From positions 186,001-250,000 of the forward strand of contig CAVYNG010000001.1 in NCBI GenBank assembly GCA_963769905.1: a DNA stretch of 64,000 bases, written 5' to 3'. A program made the translations under genes and the position numbers. Below, in pieces: positions 33,801 through 42,191 of the stretch (positions within the stretch are counted from its first letter, which is position 1; every line of letters starts with the position of its first letter). The stretch comes from Bog-756 sp963769905. GTDB taxonomy: Bacteria > Actinomycetota > Acidimicrobiia > Acidimicrobiales > RAAP-2. The notes below the pieces were generated by a model. It was not told the origin of the DNA, made no database searches, and saw only the letters and a program-made list of their open reading frames with translations.

Positions 33801-36022
33801 GTGAACTGGTCACCTGGTGGGTTGGCGGCAGACGTGCCGCCCGGCGTAGTGACTGTCACGTCGACCGTGCCGGTGCCAGAAGGCGAGGTGGCGGTGATCG
33901 AGGTGGCCGAGTTGACCGTCACGCCGGTCGCGGCATGACCGGACCCGAAGTCGACCGCGGTCGCGCCGGTGAAGTTGGTGCCGGTGAGGGTCACGCTGGT
34001 GCCACCCGCGGTCGGGCCCGAGGTCGGGCTGACCGCGGTGACCGTCGGGGCCGGTGGCGGCGCCACGTAGGTGTACTGGTCACCCGGAGGATTTGCGGGG
34101 GAGGTGCCGGACGGGGTGGTCACGGTCACATCGACAGTGCCGGTGCCGGCCGGGGCCTTGGCAGTGACCTCGGTGGCCGAGACAGCGGTCACGTTGGTCG
34201 CCGCGGTTGTCCCGAAGTCGACCGCGGTCGCTCCGGAGAGGTTGGTCCCGGTGATGGTCACCGTGTTGCCTCCGGCAGTCGTACCCGAGGTCGGGCTGAC
34301 CCCGGTCACTGTCGGTGGACCGGAAGACGCGGTGACTGTGAGGCTCCAGCGGGGCGAGGGCGCCTGATAGGGCGGGGTGCAGCCGATGCCTACGCCGATC
34401 CCGCTGGTGCAGGTGGTGATGTTGACGGAGGGGTAGGCGTCGAGCACGGTCGTCGAGGGCGGCGTGTTGATCGTCGTGGAGGCGACGAACTCGGTCTCGT
34501 AGTTGTTGATCACCTGGCCGACGGTGTCTGACGCGTTGACGGTGAACTGGGCGGAGATGGTCGGGAGCACGAGGGCGCTCCCGCCGGGCACCGAGGCGCC
34601 GGCGTTCAAGAAGGTCTCGATGTAGGGGTAGGTCGTCTTGTAGTTGCCGGTCATCTGGGCGGTGCACTCGCCAGGCAGGTAGCCCATGGCCGCGGTGCAG
34701 TAGGAGACGATGTACTTGCCGGTCACGTTGGAGTCCCCGCCGCTCACCTTGAGCGAACCGGGCACGAGGGTCGCCCCGGCCGGGACCGACTGCATGGCCG
34801 AGTACTGGCCGACGCTGTCGACCTTGATGCCCGAGTTGGTAGCGGGGATGATGGCCTGGCCCGGGGCGGAGGTCACGGTGAAGGTGCTCCCGGCGGGACC
34901 GGTGGTTGGCGCGGAGACCCCGTTGCCGGTGTCCTCGGTGACCCCGTCGATGAGCGAGGGGGGGATCACGACCGCCCCGCCCATGAAGAAGCCGGAGTTG
35001 CTCTGGAGGAAGGTCATCGTCGCGGTCACGCAGTTGCTCGAGGGGTAGGTGAACCCCGTCTCACAGATGGCGATGGTCCCGGTCTGGGTGCCGGTCGTCG
35101 TGACGTCGTAGGTCCAGACGGTCGAGGACCCCGACCCGGTGTGCGACGTGGTGGTGGCCGGGGTGTAGTCCAAGAAGTTGGAGCTGAAGGTGATGTTCCC
35201 CGAGGTGGGTTGGGTAACGACGGTCAAGGTGGTCGGGTCTACCACGGGACCGCCGGTCATCAGCGAGAGCACGTTGAAGACGTCGATCGGGGGCTGGGCT
35301 GTCGCCCCGGTCGTTGTCGAAGTGCCGGTCGAGTAGGCACCGGTGCCATCCGCCATCGCGAGGGCCGAGTTGTAGGCGAACTGGTCGGCCGAGGAGGTGG
35401 CCGACGTACCGGCCGCGTTGGTCACGGTGATGTCGACGGTGCCGGTGCCGGCCGGCGCGGTGACCGTCAGCGAGTCGAGCGAGTTCTCGAGGAGGCCGGT
35501 GCCGGCGGTCGCACCGAAGTGGACCGCGGTAACCCCGAAGAAGTTGGTGCCGCCGACGGTGACACTCGTCCCGCCCGCGTCGGGTCCGCCGGGCGGGGAG
35601 GCGACGGTCGTCACCCCGGTCACGGTCGGGGCGGGGAAGGTGTAGGTGAAGTGGTCGGCCGCAGACGTCGCGGAAGTGCCCCCGCTCGCGGTCACCGTGA
35701 TGTCGACGACCGCAGACGAAACGGGTACCGCCGCCTTCGGGGAGACTGCGGTCATCGACGTCGCAGTCCCGATGGTGAACGAGGTGGCCGCGAAGGAGCC
35801 GAAGTGGACCGCGGTGACGGTCTTCAGTCCGGTGCCGGTGATGGTGACTGTCGTCCCGCCGTTCGCGGTGCCGGTGGTCGGGCTGACCGCGGTCACCGTC
35901 GGGGCGGCCGCGAAAGCATCGGGGACGGCGACGACCGCGAGGCCGGCGACGCCCACCAGAGAGGCCACGAGCGCCTTCGCCACCCTGCCCTTGGAGACCC
36001 AACGCGAACGGGATACATCCAT
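30887..36022 (-). CDS. Giant secreted surface protein: 11 IPT/TIG repeats, Fn3, six GYWLV repeats
   Basis: A 1711-residue exported protein. A Sec signal covers residues 1-39 (VAKALVASLVGVAGLAVVAVPDAFA). Two TIG domains (about 40-215) come first, then a non-repeated 360-residue region with several Cys pairs (about 216-580), then nine TIG domains of about 89 residues each (about 580-1365) with PTVTAVSPTSGPTAGG signatures, one fibronectin III domain (about 1370-1465) and six 46-residue repeats of the form GYWLV-x2-DGG-x-FSFGDA-x-F-x-GS, perhaps a beta-propeller. No LPXTG or membrane anchor is seen at the C-terminus. It is likely an adhesin or matrix protein; the GYWLV repeats also occur in the CHAP protein at 53 kb. 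GGGGGG precedes the ATG. Confidence 0.92.
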   Translation of the reverse strand: MDVSRSRWVSKGRVAKALVASLVGVAGLAVVAVPDAFAAAPTVTAVSPTTGTANGGTTVTITGTGLKTVTAVHFGSFAATSFTIGTATSMTAVSPKAAVPVSSAVVDITVTASGGTSATSAADHFTYTFPAPTVTGVTTVASPPGGPDAGGTSVTVGGTNFFGVTAVHFGATAGTGLLENSLDSLTVTAPAGTGTVDITVTNAAGTSATSSADQFAYNSALAMADGTGAYSTGTSTTTGATAQPPIDVFNVLSLMTGGPVVDPTTLTVVTQPTSGNITFSSNFLDYTPATTTSHTGSGSSTVWTYDVTTTGTQTGTIAICETGFTYPSSNCVTATMTFLQSNSGFFMGGAVVIPPSLIDGVTEDTGNGVSAPTTGPAGSTFTVTSAPGQAIIPATNSGIKVDSVGQYSAMQSVPAGATLVPGSLKVSGGDSNVTGKYIVSYCTAAMGYLPGECTAQMTGNYKTTYPYIETFLNAGASVPGGSALVLPTISAQFTVNASDTVGQVINNYETEFVASTTINTPPSTTVLDAYPSVNITTCTSGIGVGIGCTPPYQAPSPRWSLTVTASSGPPTVTGVSPTSGTTAGGNTVTITGTNLSGATAVDFGTTAATNVTAVSATEVTAKAPAGTGTVDVTVTTPSGTSPANPPGDQYTYVAPPPAPTVTAVSPTSGPTAGGTSVTLTGTNFTGATAVDFGSGHAATGVTVNSATSITATSPSGTGTVDVTVTTPGGTSAANPPGDQFTYVAPPPVPTVTAVSPTSGPTAGGTSVTLTGTGFTGATAVDFGSGHAATGVTVNSATSITATSPSGTGTVDVTVTTPGGTSAANPPGDQFTYVAPPPVPTVTAVSPSSGPTAGGTSVTLTGTGFIGATAVDFGSGHDATTFTVNSATSISATSPSGTGTVDVTVTTPGGTSAANPPGDHFTYTAPPPAPTVTAVSPTSGPAAGGTSVTLTGTNFTGATAVDFGSGHAATGVTVNSATSISATSPAGTGTVDVTVTTPGGTSAANPPGDQFTYAAPPPAPTVTSISPTSGPAAGGTSVAITGTNLTGATAVKFGSTAATTFTVNSATSVTATSPAGAGTVDVTVTTPGGTSATSPADHFTYPTPPPAPTVTAVSPTSGPAAGGTSVTITGTNLTGATAVDFASNAATGVIVNSATSISATSPSGTGTVNVTVTTPGGTSATSSADHFTYVAPPPVPTVTGVSPTSGPVAGGTSVTITGTGFTGATGVAFGANAATGVTVHSATSITATSPAGSGTVNVTVTTPGGTSVTSSADRFTYVVPPPVPTVSGVSPTSGPASGGTSVTITGTGFTGATAVDFGDPPAASFHVDSATQISATSPAGSVGTVNVTVTTPGGTSATSAADDFKYVASAPGAPTGVSATAGDSSATVTWSAPSNGGSPITGYVLKVHQGATVVNTLDLVGPVTTDHVTGLTNGTTYTFTVAAINGVGTGPSSAPSNAVTPAKAGAHVNGYWLVTESGAVFGEGAATVYGSLSSIELDTEIVGIAPTPDGKGYWLAAANGGVFSYGDATFYGSMGASHLDASIVGIAATPDGKGYWLVGGDGGVFSFGDAVFAGSTGGMHLNAPIDGIAGNGTGGYWLVATDGGVFSYGGAVFHGSMGGSHLNSPITGIAAAAGGTGYWLVGTDGGVFSFGTARFDGSAVGSVMPGTVVGITPGAAGGYVIAAGSGAVFAYGTPFYGSEAGSTTSPVNAIGS
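32160..34320. repeat. Tandem DNA repeats of about 258-270 bp encoding TIG domains
   Basis: Eight successive units with the recurring phrase ACCGTCGGG (near 32180, 32440, 32702, 32967, 33235, 33507, 33775, 34043 and 34310). The units between 33000 and 34050 are most alike, with long identical stretches, so they duplicated recently or are homogenised by recombination; units nearer both ends have diverged. They are coding, not CRISPR. Confidence 0.88.
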
Positions 36023-36058
36023 CGATCCAACCCCCCTGGAATCGTGTTTTCAGAGCAC

Positions 36059-36087
36059 TCTATAGATGCCATCGGTCGTGGTGGCAC
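36059..36087 (-). promoter_or_regulatory. Promoter of the giant surface gene
   Basis: GTGCCA (36087-36082) and TATAGA (36064-36059) are spaced by 17 bp, 37 bases before the ATG. A second TATAGA occurs at 36107-36102. The same GTGCCA -35 recurs before the SGNH hydrolase gene at 54996. Confidence 0.5.
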
Positions 36088-36210
36088 CGGAGCGATCAGG
36101 CTCTATAGCTGAACCGACGCTAGGAGAGCAGAATCACGAAAGCAAAAAGGTCCACGGAGAGTGATGGGGTCCCCACCGATGAAGAAATTCCGGGAATCAC
36201 CCAGGTCCTT

Positions 36211-37611
36211 TCATGCTTGTTTGACTGCGGCTACCAGCTTGGTCAAGGTGTCCTTTGCGTCCCCGAACAGAAGGGTGGTCTTCTGGTCGAAAAGGAGGTC
36301 ATTGTCGATGCCGGCAAAGCCAGGTCGCATCGACCTCTTGAGGAAGACGATGTTCTCGGCCTGGTCCGCATTGACGATCGGCATGCCGTAGATCGGGCTG
36401 CCGGGCGCGTTCTTCGCGGCCGGATTGACCGTGTCGTTGGCCCCGACTACGAGGGCGACGTCAGCAGTCGCCATCTCGGGATTCGCCTCGTCCATCTCCT
36501 TCAACTGGTCGTAGGGGACGTTCGCCTCCGCCAGTAGCACGTTCATGTGTCCGGGCATTCGGCCCGCGACCGGGTGGATCGCGTAGAACACTTCCACCCC
36601 TCGCTCGGTCAGGAGGTCGGCCAGCTCTCGGACGGTGTGTTGTGCCTGTGCGACCGCGAGCCCGTACCCGGGGACGATCACCACCTTGCGCGCGTAGGCG
36701 AGCAGCACCCCTATGTCCTCGGGCGTCCCTGCTTTCACCGTGCGGGCCTCGCCGTCACCGGCTGCCCCACCGGTCGCGGTGACGACCGAGCCGAACGCGC
36801 TGAACAAGATGTTCGGCAACGAGCGGCCCATGGCCTTGCTCATCAACCGCGTGAGGAGGATGCCGGACGCACCGACCAGCGTGCCGGCGATGATCAAGAG
36901 GTTGTTGTTGAGGGTGAAGCCGGAGGCGGCAACCGCGAGACCGGTGAACGAGTTGAGGAGGGAGATCAGCACGGGGACGTCCGCCCCGCCGATGGGGAGG
37001 ACGAAGATCACCCCGAGGACGAGCGAGAGCACGGCGGTGATCGCGAGGAGGGTGACGTTGCCGGTGAGGAGCGTCGCGATGGCGAGAGCGAGGATGCCGG
37101 TCCCGACCACCCCGTTGATGAATTGCTGGGCCGGGTAGGTCACCGGGCGACCGGTCATGAGCTCCTGGAGTTTGGCGAAAGCGACGACGCTGCCGGAAAA
37201 CGAGACCGCACCCACCAGCACACCGAAGAGCACCTCTGCGATCCGGTAGACCGCCGGCTTCCCGGGGGCCTCGATGACGAACGCCACGATCGAGACCAGG
37301 GCGGCCGCACCCCCGCCGACGCCGTTGAAGGCGGCGACCATCTGGGGCATCGCGGTCATCTTCACCAGCCGCGCCGCGGGCACGGCGACGGCCGCGCCGA
37401 TGACCATCGCCACCACGGTGAGGGAGAGGTTGAGCGAGTGGGCCCTGACTTGCGGGTAGGCGAAGGTGAATCCGACCGCGAGGGTCGCAGCGGCTGCTCC
37501 GAGCAGGTTGCCGTTGCGGGCGTGCTTCGGGGAGCTCAGCCCCTTGAGCGCGACGATGAAGCCGATCGCGGCCAGCAGGTAGAAAAGGTCGATCCAGTCG
37601 TTGAGGGTCAC
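36211..37611 (-). CDS. pntB: NAD(P) transhydrogenase subunit beta
   Basis: A 466-residue protein: nine or so membrane helices in residues 1-270 and the NADP(H)-binding domain III in the last 180 residues (VIVPGYGLAVAQAQHTVREL, HPVAGRMPGHMNVLLAEANVPYD, VVGANDTVNPAA, GMPIVNADQAENIVFLKRSMRPGFAGIDN). With the alpha subunits it forms the proton-translocating transhydrogenase that uses the proton gradient to make NADPH from NADH. ATG overlaps the pntAb stop by 4 bases. Last gene of the pntAa-pntAb-pntB operon. Confidence 0.97.
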   Translation of the reverse strand: MTLNDWIDLFYLLAAIGFIVALKGLSSPKHARNGNLLGAAAATLAVGFTFAYPQVRAHSLNLSLTVVAMVIGAAVAVPAARLVKMTAMPQMVAAFNGVGGGAAALVSIVAFVIEAPGKPAVYRIAEVLFGVLVGAVSFSGSVVAFAKLQELMTGRPVTYPAQQFINGVVGTGILALAIATLLTGNVTLLAITAVLSLVLGVIFVLPIGGADVPVLISLLNSFTGLAVAASGFTLNNNLLIIAGTLVGASGILLTRLMSKAMGRSLPNILFSAFGSVVTATGGAAGDGEARTVKAGTPEDIGVLLAYARKVVIVPGYGLAVAQAQHTVRELADLLTERGVEVFYAIHPVAGRMPGHMNVLLAEANVPYDQLKEMDEANPEMATADVALVVGANDTVNPAAKNAPGSPIYGMPIVNADQAENIVFLKRSMRPGFAGIDNDLLFDQKTTLLFGDAKDTLTKLVAAVKQA

Positions 37612-37952
37612 GAAGACTCACCCGGTGGCTCGTCACCTTTGGCCGGGTCTGCCTTCGCGGGACGCTCGGGCTTGGACTTGAACATGTCGAGCATCCGGTC
37701 GGTGACCACGAAGCCACCCACGATGTTGAGGGTGGCGAGGATCACCGCGAGGAAAGCGAGGGTGATCTGTAGCGCCCCCTGGGCTTCACCCATGATCAGG
37801 ATGGTCCCGACGAGGATGATCCCGTGGATGGCGTTGCTGCCCGACATCAGAGGGGTGTGCAGGATGCTCGGCACTTGCCGGACAACCTCGTTGCCGACGA
37901 ATGCCGCAAGCACGAAGATCGTGACGAACTCGAGGATGCCGGTACTGCTCAT
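37608..37952 (-). CDS. pntAb: NAD(P) transhydrogenase subunit alpha, membrane part
   Basis: A 114-residue protein with three helices: LEFVTIFVLAAFVGNEVV, AIHGIILVGTILIM and LAFLAVILATLNIVGGFVVTDRML, the standard alpha-2 subunit that completes the proton channel with PntB. The C-terminal tail (PERPAKADPAKGDEPPGES) is charged and extra. Four-base overlaps with both neighbours (37949-37952 and 37608-37611) show tight translational coupling. Confidence 0.95.
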   Translation of the reverse strand: MSSTGILEFVTIFVLAAFVGNEVVRQVPSILHTPLMSGSNAIHGIILVGTILIMGEAQGALQITLAFLAVILATLNIVGGFVVTDRMLDMFKSKPERPAKADPAKGDEPPGESS

Positions 37953-39151
37953 GCCTCTTCCCCCTTTGGTCCTTCGCCACCTTCGGGCCCAGTCGCGACG
38001 GCACCGGCCGGCTTCGCCGGCGCGGGCAGACCGAGTGCTTCGGCGGTCGGGCCGTGGACGACCTGGCCCGCCCGCACTACGCAGGTGCCGGCGACGATCT
38101 CGTCGCTGAAGTCCGGTGCGAGGGTCCCCTCCTTCACCAGCAACCCGAGAAAGTTGGCGACGTTGCGCGCGTAGAGGAAGCTGGCATGGGTCGGCATCGA
38201 CGCCGCGGGATTGGTCATGCCGACGACGGTCACCCCGCCGATATTCACATCCCGACCCGGCACCGTCGCCTCGCAGTTGCCGCCCGAATCCGCGGCCAGA
38301 TCGATGACGACTGCGCCCTCGGGCATCCCTTCCAGCATCGCGGAGGTCACCAGCACCGGCGCCTTGCGGCCGGGGATCTGCGCCGTCGTGATCACGACGT
38401 CCGATGCCGACACTTCGGCGCCGAGCAGCTCCTGCTGTCGCGCGAGGTACTCCGCCGATTGCTCCTTCGCGTAACCGCCTGCGCCCTCCTGGGTCTCGAG
38501 GTCGAGCACCACGAACTTGGCGCCGAGACTCTCCACTTCTTCCTTCGCGGCTGCCCGAACGTCGTACGCGCGCACCACGGCCCCGAGGCGGCGGGCCGTC
38601 GCGATCGCCTGGAGTCCCGCGACCCCCGCCCCCATCACCAGCACCTTGGCCGGCGGCACGGTTCCTGCGGCGGTCATGAACATCGGAAAGAACTTGGCGA
38701 GGTGCTCGGCGGAGGACAGACCCGCGCGGTAGCCGGCAACCGTCGCCTGGGAAGAGAGCGCGTCCATCGACTGGGCTCTGCTGATGCGCGGCAGGAGATC
38801 GAGGCTGTAGACAGTCGCTCCCTTGGCGGCGAGGGCGCGCACCGTCTCGGCTTCCGCGACCGGCTGCAGGAAGGAGACCAGCGAGATGTCACGGGGAAGC
38901 GCGCTCACCTCTTCGGGGGTCGGAGGCTGCACCCGAGCGAGCGCATCTGCGCCCCCCAGCGCGGAAGCCGCGTCGGGAGCGACGATCGCGCCCACCTTGG
39001 AGAAGTCCTCGTCCGAGAAGCGCGACTCGGCCCCGGCACCCGACTCGACCACCACGTCGACACCGGTCCGGGCGACCCGTGTGGCTACCTCGGGGACCAT
39101 CGCGACGCGGCGTTCGCCGGGGCGCGATTCCCTGACAACGGCGAGTTTCAC
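37949..39151 (-). CDS. pntAa: NAD(P) transhydrogenase subunit alpha, NAD-binding part
   Basis: A 400-residue soluble subunit related to alanine dehydrogenase. It starts MKLAVVRESRPGERRVAMVPEVA; the Rossmann motif VLVMGAGVAGLQAIATARRLGAVVRAYDVR is near residue 175, RAQSMDALSSQ near 130, and VVIDLAADSGGNCE near 290 are all typical of PntAA. The final 30 residues are a Pro/Ala/Gly linker. First gene of the operon; separated by 102 bases from the EAL gene upstream of it. Confidence 0.96.
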   Translation of the reverse strand: MKLAVVRESRPGERRVAMVPEVATRVARTGVDVVVESGAGAESRFSDEDFSKVGAIVAPDAASALGGADALARVQPPTPEEVSALPRDISLVSFLQPVAEAETVRALAAKGATVYSLDLLPRISRAQSMDALSSQATVAGYRAGLSSAEHLAKFFPMFMTAAGTVPPAKVLVMGAGVAGLQAIATARRLGAVVRAYDVRAAAKEEVESLGAKFVVLDLETQEGAGGYAKEQSAEYLARQQELLGAEVSASDVVITTAQIPGRKAPVLVTSAMLEGMPEGAVVIDLAADSGGNCEATVPGRDVNIGGVTVVGMTNPAASMPTHASFLYARNVANFLGLLVKEGTLAPDFSDEIVAGTCVVRAGQVVHGPTAEALGLPAPAKPAGAVATGPEGGEGPKGEEA

Positions 39152-39253
39152 GGCCAGAGGTATACAGCCAATTGACGGGAGCGACCACTCGATGCGCTCG
39201 GCGCCGGACGGTCATCCGGAACCGCCGCCGACAGGGCGGGCCCCGGGGCGGAA

Positions 39254-40297
39254 TCAGTCTTCGGTCACGTCTTCCTCGTCGCAATCTCCGTCCGAATGGT
39301 CGGCGCGGTGAGCAGCACCCTTCACGTCGTCGGCGGAAACCTCTTCCTCGGGCTCCGACTCTTCGGTGTCGAGCGTGAACTCGTCGAGCTCGAGGACTTG
39401 ATCGTCGCCGAGCAACAGTGTCCGCACCTCTGTGAGCGAGAACCGCGGGATGTCGGGACCGGCGGCAAGGGCCTCGGCGTGCTCGGCGCGCATCGGCCGA
39501 GCGAAGAAGAACCCTTGTGCTGCGTCCGCGTCGAATTTGCGGACGATCTCGACCTGATCGGTAGTCTCCACGCACTCGACGACAGCGGACATCCCGAGTG
39601 AATGTGCCATGTGGATCACCGTCTCGACGACGAGTCGGTTGACCCCCTGTGCGGGTTCGAGCCCGGTCACGAACGATCCGTCGATCTTCACCGTCCCGAT
39701 CGCATGACGCTGGAACGGCTCGAACGACGACCAGTTCGTTCCCACGTCGTCGATAGAGAGCTGCACGCCCATTTCCGACAGCCTCTTCAGATCCTCCGAG
39801 GCATCGGGTTCGACGACCGCGTCCTCGGTGATCTCGAGCGTGAGCTGTCCGCTGCGCAACCCGCTCTCGTCGAGTGCATCGACGACCGCCTCCGACACCT
39901 CGCCGCGGCGGAGCTGCTGGACCGTACAGTTGACCGCGAGCTGGACACTCGGCGACCACCGGCGAGCCTGCTCGCACGCCTCCCTCACGATCCACCGGGT
40001 GAGCGGAGCGATGTCACCGCTCGCCTCGGCGTCGGGTATGAGCTCCTCGGGCGGGACGCGACCCTTGGTCGGATGCTCCCAACGGACGAGGGCCTCCATC
40101 CCGAGCAGCCGTCCAGACGAGAGGTCGATGACCGGCAGGTACTCGAGGTAGGGCGCGCCGACCAACGAGAAGGCCGGCGCGGAGTCGGTCAGCATCGCCC
40201 GACCGTCGCGCGGGCATTGTGCGCGGTGCCGTCCCCCGAGGGGACGGTCGGCAATTGGAAGGCCACAGCCGGTACATCGACCCTCCCGAGGCCCCAC
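39254..40297 (-). CDS. EAL-domain c-di-GMP phosphodiesterase-like protein
   Basis: A 347-residue protein with an EAL domain at about 40-285. Seen: MEALVRW, CTVQQLRRGEV where NxSxxQ normally stands (N kept in VNCT), LEITEDAV, SIDDVGTNWSSF, VKIDGSFV, ECVETTDQ and GFFFARP. The metal-binding E, N, E, DD, K and E positions look present, so c-di-GMP hydrolysis is likely, with loop 6 altered from DDFGTGYSS. Residues 1-35, if the GTG at 40297 is used, hold CTGC and a later C, a possible zinc site; the ATG at 40195 would skip it. CAATAC lies 7 bases before the GTG. The C-terminal 60 residues are very acidic. Confidence 0.8.
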   Translation of the reverse strand: MGPREGRCTGCGLPIADRPLGGRHRAQCPRDGRAMLTDSAPAFSLVGAPYLEYLPVIDLSSGRLLGMEALVRWEHPTKGRVPPEELIPDAEASGDIAPLTRWIVREACEQARRWSPSVQLAVNCTVQQLRRGEVSEAVVDALDESGLRSGQLTLEITEDAVVEPDASEDLKRLSEMGVQLSIDDVGTNWSSFEPFQRHAIGTVKIDGSFVTGLEPAQGVNRLVVETVIHMAHSLGMSAVVECVETTDQVEIVRKFDADAAQGFFFARPMRAEHAEALAAGPDIPRFSLTEVRTLLLGDDQVLELDEFTLDTEESEPEEEVSADDVKGAAHRADHSDGDCDEEDVTED

Positions 40298-40461
40298 TTA
40301 AGTGGTATTGGCCCGCTCGCAGCCGAATTTCACCCCGCTGGCCTGGGACGACGCCTCCGCGGCCCGCGGCGGCCAACATGGTGGGCCATGGGCAGCGGGT
40401 GCACACCGCCGCCTCGCTGACTCCCTTCCACCACGCCTGGTCGCCGCCCCTTCGATCGCGC

Positions 40462-41283
40462 TCAGTCTCCCCTCCGTGCCGCCCTGAGGAAGGCCGGCCA
40501 TTCCCCTCCGCCGTGAGCGACAAGGTTGGCTCCGGTCACGTAGGCAGCGAGCGGCGATGCCAGGAAGAGGCAGAGCCCTGCGAGGTCCTCGGGAGTGCCG
40601 AACCGCCCGAGCGGCACCGTTGCCGCGACGCCGGCCTTGCCCGCCGCGCCGCCGTAGTAGTCGTCGGCCGCCTCGGTCGCCACGAGGCCGGCGCTCAAGC
40701 AGTTCACCCTCACCTTCGGTGCCCACTCGATGGCGAGTGTCTGGGTGAGGTTGACCAGGCCGGCCTTCGCAGCTCCGTACGCAGCCGATCCCGGCGAAGG
40801 TCGGATCCCGCTGACCGAACCGATGTTGACGATCGCCCCCCCGCCTTCTTGTTCCTGCATGACCGAGTTGGCCGCCTGTGCGCAATAGAGGGGCGCGAGG
40901 AGGTTGAGGGCGACGATCGAAGCCGAGAATCTGGCCGATGCGACCGCGGCGTCCGCGGACGGCGATCCTCCCGCATTGTTCACGAGGACGTCGAGCCTCC
41001 CGAACCGGTCTTTCGCCGCCTCGATCACCGATGCGGCCTGGTCCGCCTCGCGGAGGTCGGCAGAGACGAATCCCGCGCGCCGCAGGCTCCCGTCGCTTCC
41101 TTCTACTGCCGGGCGCTGATCCTCGTCCTGCTCCGTGCGCCCGCAGACCAGCACGTCCGCGCGGGCGTCGAGAAACGCCTCGGCAATGCGGCGGCCGATG
41201 CCCCGCGTCCCACCGGTCACCACCGCGGCCCGGCCTCCGAAGTCGAACGCACCGGCGAGGTGGTCGGCGTCGAACCTGTCCAC
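40462..41283 (-). CDS. Short-chain dehydrogenase/reductase, divergent from echA20
   Basis: A 273-residue SDR: cofactor motif TGGTRGIG near residue 24, NNAGGS near 112, catalytic Ser in VNIGSVSG near 160 and YGAAKAG (Y-x3-K) near 176. It probably oxidises or reduces a hydroxyl/ketone on a CoA ester. In mycobacteria an SDR gene is likewise divergent from echA20, so a role in steroid C/D-ring degradation is a fair inference. GTG start with GGGAGA 6 bases upstream. The shared promoter region carries the CTGAC-N5-ATCAG dyad. Confidence 0.85.
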   Translation of the reverse strand: MDRFDADHLAGAFDFGGRAAVVTGGTRGIGRRIAEAFLDARADVLVCGRTEQDEDQRPAVEGSDGSLRRAGFVSADLREADQAASVIEAAKDRFGRLDVLVNNAGGSPSADAAVASARFSASIVALNLLAPLYCAQAANSVMQEQEGGGAIVNIGSVSGIRPSPGSAAYGAAKAGLVNLTQTLAIEWAPKVRVNCLSAGLVATEAADDYYGGAAGKAGVAATVPLGRFGTPEDLAGLCLFLASPLAAYVTGANLVAHGGGEWPAFLRAARRGD

Positions 41284-41314
41284 AGCAGTCTCCCTGTCTC
41301 CGGCTGGTACTGTC

Positions 41315-41329
41315 CTGACGCTGTATCAG
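41315..41329. promoter_or_regulatory. CTGAC-N5-ATCAG dyad (site 1 of 3)
   Basis: CTGAC at 41315-41319 and ATCAG at 41325-41329 around GCTGT, followed by A. It lies 32 bases before the SDR start and about 100 before echA20, between the two divergent genes. Nearly the same 15-bp dyad occurs at 50833 and 57234. Confidence 0.5.
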
Positions 41330-41426
41330 ATCACGCACCGCGTGTGTCCGCCCGTCCGATCGGTCCGCCCGTCGATCCACGGCCGCCGCGGTGTCCGGTG
41401 TCGTCTCCGAACCCCCCGAGCCATCC

Positions 41427-42185
41427 ATGCCCATTACTTCGAACCAGCGGCACCCCGGTATCGCCGAGGTCGTCATCGACCACCCTCCCGTCAACGCCCT
41501 CGACGTGGAGAGCTGGTTCGCCCTCGCCGACGCCGTCACCCGTGCCGGCATAGAGCCGGAGAACCGCGTCGTGGTCGTGCGCGCAGAGGGTCGCGGCTTC
41601 TGCGCCGGCGTCGACATCAAAGAGATCCAGGCTGTCGGCGACGCGGCCCTGATCGGTGCGAACCGCGGGTGTTTCGCCGCGTTCGAGGCCGTCTACGCGT
41701 GCGAGGTGCCGGTGATCGCCGCAGTCCACGGCTTCTGCCTCGGCGGGGGCATCGGCATCGCTGGCAACGCGGACATCGTCGTGGCGTCCGACGACGCGAC
41801 CTTCGGCTTGCCCGAGGTGGACCGCGGCGCGCTGGGTGCGGCGACTCACCTCTCGCGCCTCGTCCCGCAGCACCGCATGCGCTCGATGGTGTACACCGCG
41901 CAGCCGGCGACTGCAGCGGAGCTGCACCGGTACGGCTCGGTCCTCCGCGTCGTGTCCCGCGCGCAGCTCGTCGACGCGGCGCTCGAGGTGGCCGGGGAGA
42001 TCGCCGCGAAGAGCCCGACCATCCTGCGGCGTGCGAAAGAGTCGCTCAACGGGATCGATCCGGTCGACGTGCGGCGCAGTTACCGATTCGAACAAGGGTT
42101 CACGTACGAGCTCCATGTCGCCGGAGTCGCCGACGAGCAGCGCGCGGCGTTCGTCGAGGGGCGCGACGCCGACACCTCGCGGTGA
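41427..42185 (+). CDS. echA20: EchA20-type ring-opening hydrolase (crotonase fold)
   Basis: A 252-residue crotonase that matches mycobacterial EchA20, which hydrolytically opens a ring of the CoA ester formed from the steroid C and D rings. Seen: GIAEVVIDHPPVNALD, GRGFCAGVDIKEIQ near residue 55, NRGCFAAFEAVYACEVPVIAAVHGFCLGGGIGIAGNADIVVASDDATFGLPEVDRGALGAATHLSRLVPQH, and FEQGFTYELHVAGVADE at the end. The MPIT start matches my memory of the mycobacterial protein, so I use this ATG rather than the GTG at 41391. First gene of echA20-ipdA-ipdB-ipdC. Confidence 0.88.
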   Translation: MPITSNQRHPGIAEVVIDHPPVNALDVESWFALADAVTRAGIEPENRVVVVRAEGRGFCAGVDIKEIQAVGDAALIGANRGCFAAFEAVYACEVPVIAAVHGFCLGGGIGIAGNADIVVASDDATFGLPEVDRGALGAATHLSRLVPQHRMRSMVYTAQPATAAELHRYGSVLRVVSRAQLVDAALEVAGEIAAKSPTILRRAKESLNGIDPVDVRRSYRFEQGFTYELHVAGVADEQRAAFVEGRDADTSR

Positions 42186-42191
42186 GCTGCC

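Noticed and set aside
32160..34320. Regularly spaced repeats that could suggest a CRISPR array
   Set aside because: The units are about 258-270 bp, in frame and encode TIG domains; spacers and short repeats are absent.
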